64,000 nt of DNA from Pontixanthobacter gangjinensis (GTDB lineage Bacteria; Pseudomonadota; Alphaproteobacteria; Sphingomonadales; Sphingomonadaceae). This document shows, in pieces, positions 49,966 to 58,231 of the stretch. Below the pieces are notes generated by a model. It made no database searches, was not told the origin of the DNA, and worked only from the letters and a program-made list of their open reading frames with translations. Where the stretch lies: assembly GCF_009827545.1 (NCBI RefSeq), contig NZ_WTYS01000001.1, positions 1,017,772 to 1,081,771 of the forward strand, written 5' to 3'. A program made the position numbers and the translations under genes. Position 1 is the stretch's first letter. Each line of letters begins with the position of its first letter.

Positions 49966-50217
49966 ATGGCTGGCAAGAACAACGCACTTCAGAAACCTGT
50001 AACGCTCTCACCGGAGCTCGAGGCCGTAATAGGCAAGGGTCCGCTCACGCGCGCTCAGGTTACTTCGAAAATCTGGGAATACATCAAGGGCAATGACCTT
50101 CAGGACAGCAAAGACAAGCGTCAGATCAATCCTGATGCGAAGCTTGCACCAGTGATTGGCAAAGACCAGATCTCTATGTTCAAGATGACAGCTGCTGTTT
50201 CTAAGCACCTGACCTAA
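49966..50217 (+). CDS. SWIB/MDM2 domain protein
   Basis: An 83-residue protein made of one SWIB domain: LSPELEAVIGKGPLTRAQVT, KIWEYIKGNDLQDSKDKRQI, NPDAKLAPVIGKDQISMF. In eukaryotes SWIB belongs to chromatin remodellers; bacterial single-domain forms (also in Chlamydia) may bind DNA or topoisomerase, but this is unproven. AAAGGA lies before the ATG. It is on the same strand as the PEBP gene and converges with the DoxX gene, leaving 6 bp. Confidence 0.92.
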   Translation: MAGKNNALQKPVTLSPELEAVIGKGPLTRAQVTSKIWEYIKGNDLQDSKDKRQINPDAKLAPVIGKDQISMFKMTAAVSKHLT

Positions 50218-50223
50218 GATAGG

Positions 50224-50625
50224 TTAATCTTTGGGGCGGAACGGCCAGTTGGTCGTTCCGCTTACCCACAAAGCCAGCCAGATAATGATCGGCTGGGCAA
50301 TCATCCGGGGCACATGATAGCCAAGGCCTAAGCCGTTATCAGACCGCGCCATATCCGACATGAAATGATTTATGTTCGCTGGCCACACGCACAGCGCATA
50401 AAGCGCTAGCCCAATACCGGCCGCGCGTCGCAAATGAGGCCAGAACGGTTGGACCATTCCTGCTGCACCCAGCAATTCTGCCACGCCGGTCAGCAGCACG
50501 ACTTCCTTGGGGTAGGGCACCCAACCGGGCATGATGGCTAGAAACCCATCGGGCGAGGCCAGATGAAAATAGCCAGCAATCGCGTAAAAGAGTGCCAAGA
50601 CCCACATCAAAATTGTCCGGAACAT
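50224..50625 (-). CDS. DoxX family membrane protein
   Basis: A 133-residue four-helix membrane protein of the DoxX/DoxD type: WVLALFYAIAGYFHLASPDG, the second helix with VVLLTGVAELLGAAGMV, then GIGLALYALCVWPANINHFM. The conserved Glu in GVAELLGA fits the family, whose members are linked to redox or quinone pathways, though function is often unknown. The start is ATG 50625 with GGGGGAAG ahead; the longer frame from 50667 lacks one. It is divergent from the M19 peptidase. Confidence 0.85.
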   Translation of the reverse strand: MFRTILMWVLALFYAIAGYFHLASPDGFLAIMPGWVPYPKEVVLLTGVAELLGAAGMVQPFWPHLRRAAGIGLALYALCVWPANINHFMSDMARSDNGLGLGYHVPRMIAQPIIIWLALWVSGTTNWPFRPKD

Positions 50626-50699
50626 TGCGCTTCCCCCAGAAATGCTTTGCAGTAAGACTACCTTCAATAGTCCCTACCGCCTGTTGCCGGAGACCGTAA

Positions 50700-51962
50700 A
50701 TGAAAAAGCTCGCATTGTATTCCCTGCTGCCCTTGGTGGCCCTTTCTGCAGACCCTGTGATGGCCGAAACGCCGGAAGAAACCGCTGCTGCTGCATTGGA
50801 GGCCGCGCCAATCTGGGACGGACATAATGATGTGCCAATTCAGCTGCGCGGGCGGTTCGGCAATGTTATCTCTGACTTTGACTTTAACGATACTGCGAAC
50901 ACCGGGCCACAGCATTCCGGCGGTCGGACCATGCACACTGATCTGATCCGGCTGCGCGAAGGCAAAGTCGGGGCGCAGTTCTGGTCGGTCTATGTCAGCG
51001 CCTCATTGAGCGAGCCGGAAGCGGTGCAGGCGGTAATCGAGCAAATCGATGTGACCAAGCGTTTGATTAGCCATTATCCAGATAGCCTTACGCTCGCGCT
51101 CACGGCTGATGATGTGCAAGCGGCTGTCGATAAGGGCCGCGTCGCCTCTTTATTGGGAATGGAAGGTGGCCATTCGATCGGGTCGAGCTTGGCAGTTTTG
51201 CGGCAGACCTATGAGATCGGCGCGCGATATATGACGCTGACGCATTCGAAAAATACGCCGTGGGCCGATAGCGCGACCGATACACCCATGCATGATGGGC
51301 TGACCGATTTTGGCAAAGATGTTGTGCGTGAAATGAACCGACTTGGTATGCTGGTTGACCTGAGCCATGTCAGCGAGAAGGTAATGCATGACTCGCTTGA
51401 TATCACACAGGCACCGGTAATCTTCAGCCATTCGTCGGCGAGGGCAATCAATGGTCATGCACGCAACGTGCCTGATTCAGTGCTTAGCCGTCTGCCAGAA
51501 AACGGCGGGATTGTTATGATAACGCACGTGCCAGGCTTCGTTAGCGAAGCAGCGCGGGTTTGGAACGCGAATAGGTCTGCCGAAGTATCGCGACTTCAGG
51601 CGCTATGGCAGGGGCAGCCCGAACGGGTCGAAGGTTTGCTTGCGACTTGGGATGAAGCCAACCCTCTGCCTAGGGCCAGCATCATCGACGTGGCCGATCA
51701 TATCGATCACGTCCGCAAAATTGCAGGAGTGGGAAGCATTGGAATTGGGGGTGATTATGATGGCATCCCGTTCGGTCCAGACGGGCTTGAAGATGTCTCC
51801 ACCTATCCGGCATTATTCACTGAATTGGCCCGCCGGGGATATTCACAACGCGATCTGGAGAATATCTCTTTTCACAACATGATGCGGGTTATGCGAGCTG
51901 CAGAATTGTATAAGCACAGCGCATCAGCGATACCTCCAATCGAAACCCGGGTTCCGGACTGA
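50700..51962 (+). CDS. membrane dipeptidase (M19 family), exported
   Basis: A 420-residue zinc dipeptidase with an N-terminal signal peptide (KLALYSLLPLVALSA, cleavage near VMA-ET). The metal ligands are visible in IWDGHNDVP (H-x-D), the Glu in LGMEGGHSIGSSL, and the two His in VDLSHVSEKVMHD and VIFSHSSARAI; the late Asp is in IGIGGDYDGIPFG. M19 enzymes cleave dipeptides including some with D-residues. It is monocistronic, divergent from DoxX. With S9, S41, S8, DUF885 and amidohydrolase genes it adds to a rich set of exported peptidases in this window. Confidence 0.93.
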   Translation: MKKLALYSLLPLVALSADPVMAETPEETAAAALEAAPIWDGHNDVPIQLRGRFGNVISDFDFNDTANTGPQHSGGRTMHTDLIRLREGKVGAQFWSVYVSASLSEPEAVQAVIEQIDVTKRLISHYPDSLTLALTADDVQAAVDKGRVASLLGMEGGHSIGSSLAVLRQTYEIGARYMTLTHSKNTPWADSATDTPMHDGLTDFGKDVVREMNRLGMLVDLSHVSEKVMHDSLDITQAPVIFSHSSARAINGHARNVPDSVLSRLPENGGIVMITHVPGFVSEAARVWNANRSAEVSRLQALWQGQPERVEGLLATWDEANPLPRASIIDVADHIDHVRKIAGVGSIGIGGDYDGIPFGPDGLEDVSTYPALFTELARRGYSQRDLENISFHNMMRVMRAAELYKHSASAIPPIETRVPD

Positions 51963-51982
51963 GCGACGCTTTTCCGCTCAGA

Positions 51983-52210
51983 TCAGTTTTGCGCTTCCAG
52001 CCCGGAACCTAGCTTCAGAACTTCGTCACCATCGTCTTGCTTTATCAGATAGGCAGGATTGTCTACGTCACCCTTGCGGGTCACTTCGCTTCCCTGCAAG
52101 GTGCATGTCACCTCGCGCTCGAAGCGCTCCGTGATCTGGCCCTTGCCAACGCCTCCACCCCAATTCCATTGGACGTGTTGCTTGGATTGGAAACTGTTTG
52201 AATCGCTCAC
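51983..52210 (-). CDS. DUF2945 (HVA1/Tudor-like) small protein
   Basis: A 75-residue protein of the DUF2945 family: HVQWNWGGGVGKGQITERFE then TLQGSEVTRKGDVDNPAYLI and QDDGDEVLKL. It is an SH3/Tudor-like small beta barrel with no known function in bacteria. It lies 8 bp behind the small membrane protein gene on the same strand and ends 20 bp before the M19 stop. Confidence 0.85.
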   Translation of the reverse strand: MSDSNSFQSKQHVQWNWGGGVGKGQITERFEREVTCTLQGSEVTRKGDVDNPAYLIKQDDGDEVLKLGSGLEAQN

Positions 52211-52218
52211 CGGTTGGC

Positions 52219-52470
52219 TTATTCTTCGCCAGCGCCGATGATACTATCGGTTGAATCAGCATCATTTCCAGAATTTGCTTCTGTCGTCGCGCCAGCGGTG
52301 ATCTGACTTTCTTCGTCGCCTTGTGACAGGGCGCCGGTAATCCAGATCAGCGACATGAAGCCGATTGCCAAAAGCAGACCGATACCTAGAACCCAGCGCA
52401 TATGCCCCGTCTTAGTGCCGCCACTTGCTTCGCTCTCGCTAACGTGAATCTCTTCGCCATCTTTATGCAT
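52219..52470 (-). CDS. hypothetical single-pass membrane protein
   Basis: An 83-residue protein with a polar N-terminus (MHKDGEEIHVSESEASGGTK), one transmembrane helix (WVLGIGLLLAIGFMSLIWIT, residues about 26-45), and an acidic Ser/Asp/Glu-rich C-terminal tail. No family recognised. It precedes the DUF2945 gene and is followed upstream by dapD on the same strand with an 87-bp gap. Confidence 0.6.
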   Translation of the reverse strand: MHKDGEEIHVSESEASGGTKTGHMRWVLGIGLLLAIGFMSLIWITGALSQGDEESQITAGATTEANSGNDADSTDSIIGAGEE

Positions 52471-52557
52471 ATTTTTGCCTTCAAACTTTTTAGGATTTAA
52501 ATCTATTGTAACACTGGAACGGTGTAACGCCAGACCAGTTCCTCGATCGCCCAGCTG

Positions 52558-53397
52558 TTAATCCCGAAGCAGGTCGTTGATAGCTGTCTTCGAACGAGTT
52601 TGTGCATCGACCGTTTTCACAATCACAGCGCAAGCGAGCGACGGCCCGGGCGTGCCATCGGGCAAGGGTTTGCCAGGCAATGCGCCGGGCACAACCACAC
52701 TGTATGGCGGGATGTGGCCAGTGACGATTTCGCCCGTGGTCCGGTTCACGATCTTGGTCGATTGGGTAATGAACACGCCCATCGCAACGACGCAGCCTTC
52801 GCCGACGATAACGCCTTCGACGATTTCGGAACGCGCCCCGATAAAGCAATTGTCGCCAATGATGGTGGGGTTAGCTTGCATCGGTTCAAGCACGCCGCCA
52901 ATGCCCGTTCCTGCGGATATGTGGCAATTTTTCCCGATCTGAGCGCAGCTGCCGATCGAGCCCCAAGTGTCTACCATGGTTCCATCACCAACATATGCAC
53001 CGATATTCACAAAGCTTGGCATCAGCACAACGTCTTTGCCGATATGACAGCCGCGACGTGCCACGGCGCCGGGCACAACCCGGAACCCGGCCTCGCGGAA
53101 TCGAGCCTCGTCCCAACCAGCAAATTTCGAAGGCACCTTGTCGAATGCCGGCGCGCCTGCTGCGCCGCCATCTACAACAACGTTATCGTATAGGCGGAAA
53201 GACAACAGCACGGCTTTTTTCAGCCATTGGTTGACCGTCCATCCTCCACTTCCGTCAGGTTCAGCCACGCGCGCTGATCCATTATCAAGCATATGTAATG
53301 CAGCATCGACATGTTGGCGCACTTCGTTGCTGGCAAGAGAGACATTCGCGCGGTCTTCCCAAGCGGCTTCGATTGCGGTTTGCAGGTTGGCGTTCAT
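52558..53397 (-). CDS. dapD: 2,3,4,5-tetrahydropyridine-2,6-dicarboxylate N-succinyltransferase
   Basis: Succinylates tetrahydrodipicolinate in the lysine/diaminopimelate pathway. The 279-residue protein has the DapD N-terminal helical domain and a left-handed beta-helix of hexapeptide repeats ([60 protein letters not shown]), the signature of trimeric acyltransferases. CoA-site residues of the family are in [11 protein letters not shown] and around GSCAQIGK. Its C-terminal end is normal. It is a stand-alone gene, 87 bp upstream of the small membrane protein gene. Confidence 0.96.
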   Translation of the reverse strand: MNANLQTAIEAAWEDRANVSLASNEVRQHVDAALHMLDNGSARVAEPDGSGGWTVNQWLKKAVLLSFRLYDNVVVDGGAAGAPAFDKVPSKFAGWDEARFREAGFRVVPGAVARRGCHIGKDVVLMPSFVNIGAYVGDGTMVDTWGSIGSCAQIGKNCHISAGTGIGGVLEPMQANPTIIGDNCFIGARSEIVEGVIVGEGCVVAMGVFITQSTKIVNRTTGEIVTGHIPPYSVVVPGALPGKPLPDGTPGPSLACAVIVKTVDAQTRSKTAINDLLRD

Positions 53398-53566
53398 TTA
53401 ATGCTCCGGTTGTGTAGTAATTAGAGGGGCTGCTAGCCTTGGCAGGTGCGGGCGGCAAGAGTGCGATTGAGGCGAGGTGATCTATCAAGATCCGCTAACC
53501 CTTTACCTTAAGTGCCGGTTCAGTCTAACAATCTCAAAGTCCGGGGAATTATATAAGGTCGCTTTC

Positions 53567-55942
53567 ATGTCCGCATTCCCGGCACAGCATTCAAGAATTC
53601 GTATTTGTTGTGCGCTTGCCGCACTGGCTGTGCTGTCAGCGTGCGGCGGTGGCGGTACCTCTGGAGGAGGTGGTGTTGTCAGCGCGCCTCCTCCAGCGCC
53701 TCCTCCGCCACCGCCACCGCCATCGCCACCGCCACCACCGCCTCCGGCGACAAATTTCAATACAGCCGAATTCCGGCGCTCAGACGGGGCTGGTTTTCAT
53801 AATGTAGTGTCAGCTTGGCAGGACGGGATTACTGGCACTGGCTCGACAATTGCTATTATTGACACGGGTATCGATACCGACAGCCCCGAATTTGCGGGCC
53901 GACTCCATCCGGACTCGGTTGACGTAGCGGGCAACAGTTCGGTGGAAGCGGTGGATGATCATGGCACCCTTGTCGCGCTGGTAGCCGCTGCAGCGAGAGA
54001 TGATCTTGGCGTGGTAGGGATTGCGTTTGACGCCAACGTGCTCGCATTGCGAGCCGATCGCCCCGGAACGTGTAATGCAGGCAGCGATGCTTCACTCGAC
54101 GGCTGCGAATTCGCTGATCTGGACATCGCTGCTGGTGTCGATCAAGCGATTGCATCAGGCGCAACGGTACTTAATTTGAGCCTAGGAGGCAGTCCGCCTA
54201 CGCGCAGCTTGAACGAAGCCATCGCGCGTGCGGCGGCGGCTGGCATTGTGATTGTCGTTTCCGCAGGCAATGATGGCGACACGACTGACGCTGCTATTGA
54301 CCCAAACCAGCCCGATCCCTTTGCGGCGGGTTTACTCGCAGCAGGGGGAGCCAACGTCATTATTGTTGGTTCGGTGGATGAGAGCGGTGCATTTTCTGAC
54401 TTCAGTAATCGCGCCGGCAATTCGGCTGGGTCCTTCATCTCTGCGAGGGGGGAGGCAATTTGTTGCATCTATGAGGATGGCGAATTGCAGGTCACAACTA
54501 ATGCAGATGGCAGTTTCGTAACGCTATTTTCAGGGACGAGTTTTGCCGCGCCACAAGTAGCTGGTGCAGTTGCTCTGTTGGCGCAAGCGTTCCCCAACCT
54601 AACTGGCGCAGAGATCGTCGAGATACTGCTTGGTTCCGCACGAGAGGCAGGCGCCCCTGGAACCGACGCTCGGTTTGGAACGGGCATTCTTGATATCGCA
54701 GCATCCTTGCAGCCAAGTGGGACAACAACTTTGGCTGGCACAACAATTTCAGTGGCGCTTTCCGACGATACGGGCATCGCGTCTTCGCCCATGGGTGATG
54801 CGTTGGTGAATGCGTCTATCAAAACGGTGATTACCGACAGATATGATCGGGCGTTCGGCTATGATTTTGGCGGGCGGATTCGGAGCGCCTCGATCCGTCC
54901 TAGGTTGTTGGGCGCGATGCAGCAGCAGGGCCGGCGAGTTGCGCGGTCAAAAGGCGGCATCGCGATGGCGTATACGGTTGCTGACAATCGACGAGCCGTA
55001 TCTGTGAGCCAGCTGCATTTAACTGGCGAACAGGCAGATCAGGCACAGGTTCTTGCCGCACGCATAGCAGTCAAATTGGCTCCTGATACCGATCTTGCCT
55101 TTGCTTTTGCCGAAGGGGCGCAGGGTCTCGCACTACAGTTGCAAGGGCAGGGCAGGCCCGCATTTCTGATTGCCGGAGAGGCATCAAGCGATACCGGGTT
55201 TTTCCAAAGGAGCGATGCTTCTGTGGCCGTCAGGCGCAAAGTCGGGCGTTGGGGGCTGACCATGAGTGCTGATAGAGGCGACGTTTGGCTGAGCTCGGCG
55301 CGCCGAGCTGAAGGTGTCTTGGTACGCCAACCTGAACGCCACAATATCAGTAATTTCGCCTTGGCGGCCGACCACAATCTCGGACCAGTCAACACGGTAA
55401 CGAGCCTGAGCTGGATGCAGGAACAGGGAACCGTACTTGGCGCATTCTTTCATGACTCGATTGGCAATTCGGGTGCTGACACGCTGTTCCTTGATGGCTC
55501 GCTCGGGTATGATTTTGCATCCAATTGGCGGATCGGCGGCGCGTTACGGCAAGGCTTCACAAGAGTACGTCGTAGCGGCCTGATCGCTGGGGGATCGGAT
55601 TTTTCCAGTCGCGCTTGGTCTGTCGACATCATGCGGGGCAATATTTTTGAACGCGGCGATAGTTTGGGGCTGCGGGTTTCCCAGCCGCTCAGAGTGAGTG
55701 GCGGCGGTCTAAATCTAGCCCTGCCGATTGCTTATGATTACGCAACTGAAAGTGCAATATTCGGTAACCGCCGTTTGTCGCTTGCTCCGGAGGGGCGTGA
55801 GATAATGGCTGAACTTGCATGGCGCGGCCAATTGTGGGGAGGGTCCACCGCGGCAAGTATATTCTACCGGCAGCAACCCGGCCATGTGGCAGCATCGCCC
55901 GATGATGCGGGCGCCGCATTCAAATGGAACACCGCGTTCTAA
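53567..55942 (+). CDS. S8 subtilase lipoprotein with Pro-rich linker and autotransporter-like beta domain
   Basis: A 791-residue exported subtilisin-type peptidase. A signal with lipobox LSAC (Cys26) is followed by a Gly-rich patch and a proline-rich tract at residues about 41-60. The S8 domain has the complete triad: Asp99 (AIIDTGID), His132 (DDHGTLVA) and Ser325 (SGTSFAAPQ). After about residue 400 the sequence becomes beta-rich, with repeating aromatic/hydrophobic strands and a C-terminal Phe (AFKWNTAF), as in autotransporter barrels. I use ATG 53567; a longer frame from 53477 has no signal peptide ahead. It is divergent from dapD and ends before a 13-bp tandem repeat. Confidence 0.88.
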   Translation: MSAFPAQHSRIRICCALAALAVLSACGGGGTSGGGGVVSAPPPAPPPPPPPPSPPPPPPPATNFNTAEFRRSDGAGFHNVVSAWQDGITGTGSTIAIIDTGIDTDSPEFAGRLHPDSVDVAGNSSVEAVDDHGTLVALVAAAARDDLGVVGIAFDANVLALRADRPGTCNAGSDASLDGCEFADLDIAAGVDQAIASGATVLNLSLGGSPPTRSLNEAIARAAAAGIVIVVSAGNDGDTTDAAIDPNQPDPFAAGLLAAGGANVIIVGSVDESGAFSDFSNRAGNSAGSFISARGEAICCIYEDGELQVTTNADGSFVTLFSGTSFAAPQVAGAVALLAQAFPNLTGAEIVEILLGSAREAGAPGTDARFGTGILDIAASLQPSGTTTLAGTTISVALSDDTGIASSPMGDALVNASIKTVITDRYDRAFGYDFGGRIRSASIRPRLLGAMQQQGRRVARSKGGIAMAYTVADNRRAVSVSQLHLTGEQADQAQVLAARIAVKLAPDTDLAFAFAEGAQGLALQLQGQGRPAFLIAGEASSDTGFFQRSDASVAVRRKVGRWGLTMSADRGDVWLSSARRAEGVLVRQPERHNISNFALAADHNLGPVNTVTSLSWMQEQGTVLGAFFHDSIGNSGADTLFLDGSLGYDFASNWRIGGALRQGFTRVRRSGLIAGGSDFSSRAWSVDIMRGNIFERGDSLGLRVSQPLRVSGGGLNLALPIAYDYATESAIFGNRRLSLAPEGREIMAELAWRGQLWGGSTAASIFYRQQPGHVAASPDDAGAAFKWNTAF

Positions 55943-55968
55943 GCAGTCCTAGAGCCATGATTTAAACA

Positions 55969-56020
55969 CCTGAGTTATAGGCCTAAGTTATAGGCCTAAG
56001 TTAGAGGCCTAAGTTAGAGG
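55969..56020. repeat. four tandem 13-bp repeats
   Basis: Four direct units of 13 bp: CCTGAGTTATAGG, CCTAAGTTATAGG, and CCTAAGTTAGAGG twice (55969-56020). The junctions form AGGCCT palindromes. The array lies behind the S8 gene and its last unit contains the stop codon of the phosphotransferase gene on the opposite strand (TAA at 56014-56016), so copy-number changes would scarcely alter that protein. Confidence 0.9.
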
Positions 56021-57084
56021 CCGGCTTTTTTCGCGTAATGATAGGCGCGCTCGACTAGTGGAACCACGCGGTCTGACATCTTCTTGGCGTGCGCGCTTGA
56101 GGCGGTACCATCGATCACGCGCTTCTTGATGCCTTGGATAATCCCGGCGAGACGGAACAGGTTGAAGGCGAAATACCAATCCATCGGCGGCACTGGAAAT
56201 CCGGTGCGCGCGACATAACGATCGACGGCTTCTTCCATTGTCGGGATGCCAAGTGCCTTGTGATCAAGCCCGCCAATGCCGGCGCGACCATCAACCGGGC
56301 TGATCCAATTCAGCATCAGATAGGAGAAGTCGCTGACAGGATCACCAAGCGTTGAAAGCTCCCAATCGAGCACAGCCAGAACTTCGGGCCTGTCCTTGTG
56401 GAAAATCATATTGTCGAGCCGGTAATCGCCGTGGACGATGCTGCTTGCATGTTGTTCGGGGATGGTGGTTGGCAACCATTCGATCAACGCATCCATTTCT
56501 GGAATTACTTCGGTTTCGGACAGTTTGTACTGTTTTGACCAGCGTGCGATCTGACGGGCGCAATAGTCAGTTGGCTTGCCAAAATCGTCCATACCAATCG
56601 CGACGACATCTGTCTTATGCAGATCAGCGATTGTATCGATCATGGCGTTGTAAATCTGGGTTCGCTCGGCTGGCTCTGAAGCGGGCAGCGATCCGTCCCA
56701 CAGGCTGCGTCCATCGGCGAGGCCCATGATGAAGAACATCGCGCCAATCACGTCTTTATCCTCGCACAGTCCGTAAGCCTTGGGGACTGGGAAGCCGGTT
56801 GGGCCGAGGCAAGCCATAGCCTTGTATTCGCGGTCTACCGCATGTGCACTGGGCAGCAATTTGCCGAATGGTTGACGCCGGAGGACGTAAGATTTCGCCG
56901 GAGTATCGATGCGGTACGTCGGGTTTGACTGGCCGCCCTTGAATTTGGTCATGGTCAGCGGGCCAGCAAAGCCCTCGACATTGGCTTCCATCCATGCGGA
57001 CAGTTTGGCTTCGTCAAGCTTATCAGCCTCGGGCACATCGACCGTGCCGACCATTTCCTTCTCGTAGTCCATTTCCTGTTCCAT
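56014..57084 (-). CDS. APH-fold phosphotransferase, ACAD10/11-kinase-like
   Basis: A 356-residue kinase of the aminoglycoside-phosphotransferase fold, like the kinase part of human ACAD10/ACAD11 and LvaA of levulinate degraders, which phosphorylate 4-hydroxyacyl-CoA. The nucleotide region shows YVLRRQPFGKLLPSAHAVDRE, the catalytic loop is HGDYRLDN (218-225; His218, Asp220, Asn225), and the metal site is LDWELSTLGDP (Asp240). The start overlaps the stop of the upstream zinc ADH by 1 bp, and the gene ends inside the 13-bp repeat. It is the last gene of the leftward operon with an ACAD11-like dehydrogenase, so a 4-hydroxy acid route is likely. Confidence 0.85.
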   Translation of the reverse strand: MEQEMDYEKEMVGTVDVPEADKLDEAKLSAWMEANVEGFAGPLTMTKFKGGQSNPTYRIDTPAKSYVLRRQPFGKLLPSAHAVDREYKAMACLGPTGFPVPKAYGLCEDKDVIGAMFFIMGLADGRSLWDGSLPASEPAERTQIYNAMIDTIADLHKTDVVAIGMDDFGKPTDYCARQIARWSKQYKLSETEVIPEMDALIEWLPTTIPEQHASSIVHGDYRLDNMIFHKDRPEVLAVLDWELSTLGDPVSDFSYLMLNWISPVDGRAGIGGLDHKALGIPTMEEAVDRYVARTGFPVPPMDWYFAFNLFRLAGIIQGIKKRVIDGTASSAHAKKMSDRVVPLVERAYHYAKKAGL

Positions 57085-58172
57085 CAGTCGAACACAATCA
57101 CAGATCGGGCGCTGTTTCCGGCGCGCATTTTGTCAAATCCGGCGTTGATGTCCTCCAGCTTGATCCGCTCCGCGATCAATGTGTCGAGATCAAGCAAGCC
57201 GCGCATATAGAAGTCTACCAGACGCGGAAGATCGACCGGGAAATGATTTTCGCCCATAATCGCGCCTTGCAGTTTCTTGCCGCCGAGCAAATCCATCGCG
57301 CCCAGTCCGACTTTGCAATCGAGCGGCATCATTCCCAGAATGATTGCAGTGCCGCCGCGCCGCAACGATGCGACTGCCAAATCAGCCGAGGCTTGGCGTC
57401 CAACAGCTTCGATAGCGTAATGCACTCCGCCGCCGGTAAGCTTAATGATCTGTTTCGCGGCATCTTCTGCCGCCGCGTCAATTGTATGAGTGGCGCCGAG
57501 CACTTTGGCCAATTCACGTTTTTCCTCCAGCGGGTCTGCTGCAATGACCATGCCGGCCCCAGCAATCCGCGCTGCATTAATCGCTGCAAGGCCTACTCCT
57601 CCGCAACCAACGACTACTACCGTTTCACCTGGAGTAATCTTTGCCGCATTGAACACTGCACCCGCGCCAGTTGTCACGGCGCAGCCAAGCAATGCAGCCC
57701 GGTCCAGCGGCATGTCTTTGCTAATCGCAACACAAGCATTCTCGTGAATCAGCATTTGTTCGCTGAATGCAGACAAATTGAGCATCTGGTTGACCGTTTG
57801 GCCACCATCGCGGGTGATGCGCGGTGCTCCATCCGGCCCACGCCGCGTTGCTGCGCCCATGCACAAGGCGAGCCTGCCCGTAACGCAGAATTCGCATTGG
57901 CCGCAGAACGCCGAGAGGCAGGATACGACATGATCGCCCGGCTTTACCGAACGCACTTCGCTGCCCACTGCCCGTACTACGCCCGCCGCTTCATGCCCGG
58001 GGATACACGGCAATGCGTGCGGATAAGCGCCGTCAATGAAGTGCAGGTCGGAATGGCACAGGCCGCAAGCTTTGGTGTCGATCAAAACCTCGTGCGGGGC
58101 TGGATCAGCCAGTTCGACCTCGCCAATGACGAGGCCATTTCCAGGCTGTTCTAGGATTGCCGCTTTTACCAA
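57084..58172 (-). CDS. zinc-dependent alcohol dehydrogenase (class III/benzyl-alcohol-type)
   Basis: A 362-residue medium-chain dehydrogenase. The catalytic zinc site is KACGLCHSDLHFIDG with GHEAAGVV; the structural zinc cysteines lie in CGQCEFCVTGRLALC; the nucleotide site is VVVVGCGGVGLAAINAARIA. Domain order and length suit class III-like or aryl-alcohol enzymes. It sits between the ACAD11-like dehydrogenase and the kinase gene (1-bp overlap with the latter) and would oxidise the hydroxyl of a pathway alcohol (inference). The gap to the upstream dehydrogenase contains a GC-rich palindrome. Confidence 0.9.
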   Translation of the reverse strand: MVKAAILEQPGNGLVIGEVELADPAPHEVLIDTKACGLCHSDLHFIDGAYPHALPCIPGHEAAGVVRAVGSEVRSVKPGDHVVSCLSAFCGQCEFCVTGRLALCMGAATRRGPDGAPRITRDGGQTVNQMLNLSAFSEQMLIHENACVAISKDMPLDRAALLGCAVTTGAGAVFNAAKITPGETVVVVGCGGVGLAAINAARIAGAGMVIAADPLEEKRELAKVLGATHTIDAAAEDAAKQIIKLTGGGVHYAIEAVGRQASADLAVASLRRGGTAIILGMMPLDCKVGLGAMDLLGGKKLQGAIMGENHFPVDLPRLVDFYMRGLLDLDTLIAERIKLEDINAGFDKMRAGNSARSVIVFD

Positions 58173-58189
58173 TATTCTACTCCTGTAAT

Positions 58190-58211
58190 CCCCTCCCGCA
58201 AGCGGGAGGGG
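58190..58211. repeat. REP-like 10-bp-arm palindrome
   Basis: CCCCTCCCGC (58190-58199), AA, GCGGGAGGGG (58202-58211). It lies between the ACAD11-like dehydrogenase and the zinc ADH within one leftward operon. The sister motif at 16274-16294 suggests a short dispersed element. No U-tract follows, so it may reduce rather than stop transcription of the distal genes. Confidence 0.6.
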
Positions 58212-58231
58212 AAGTATTGTCTAGTGTGACT

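Noticed and set aside
55969-56020. Tandem repeat as a CRISPR array
   Set aside because: Units are 13 bp and directly adjacent, with no spacers and no cas genes.
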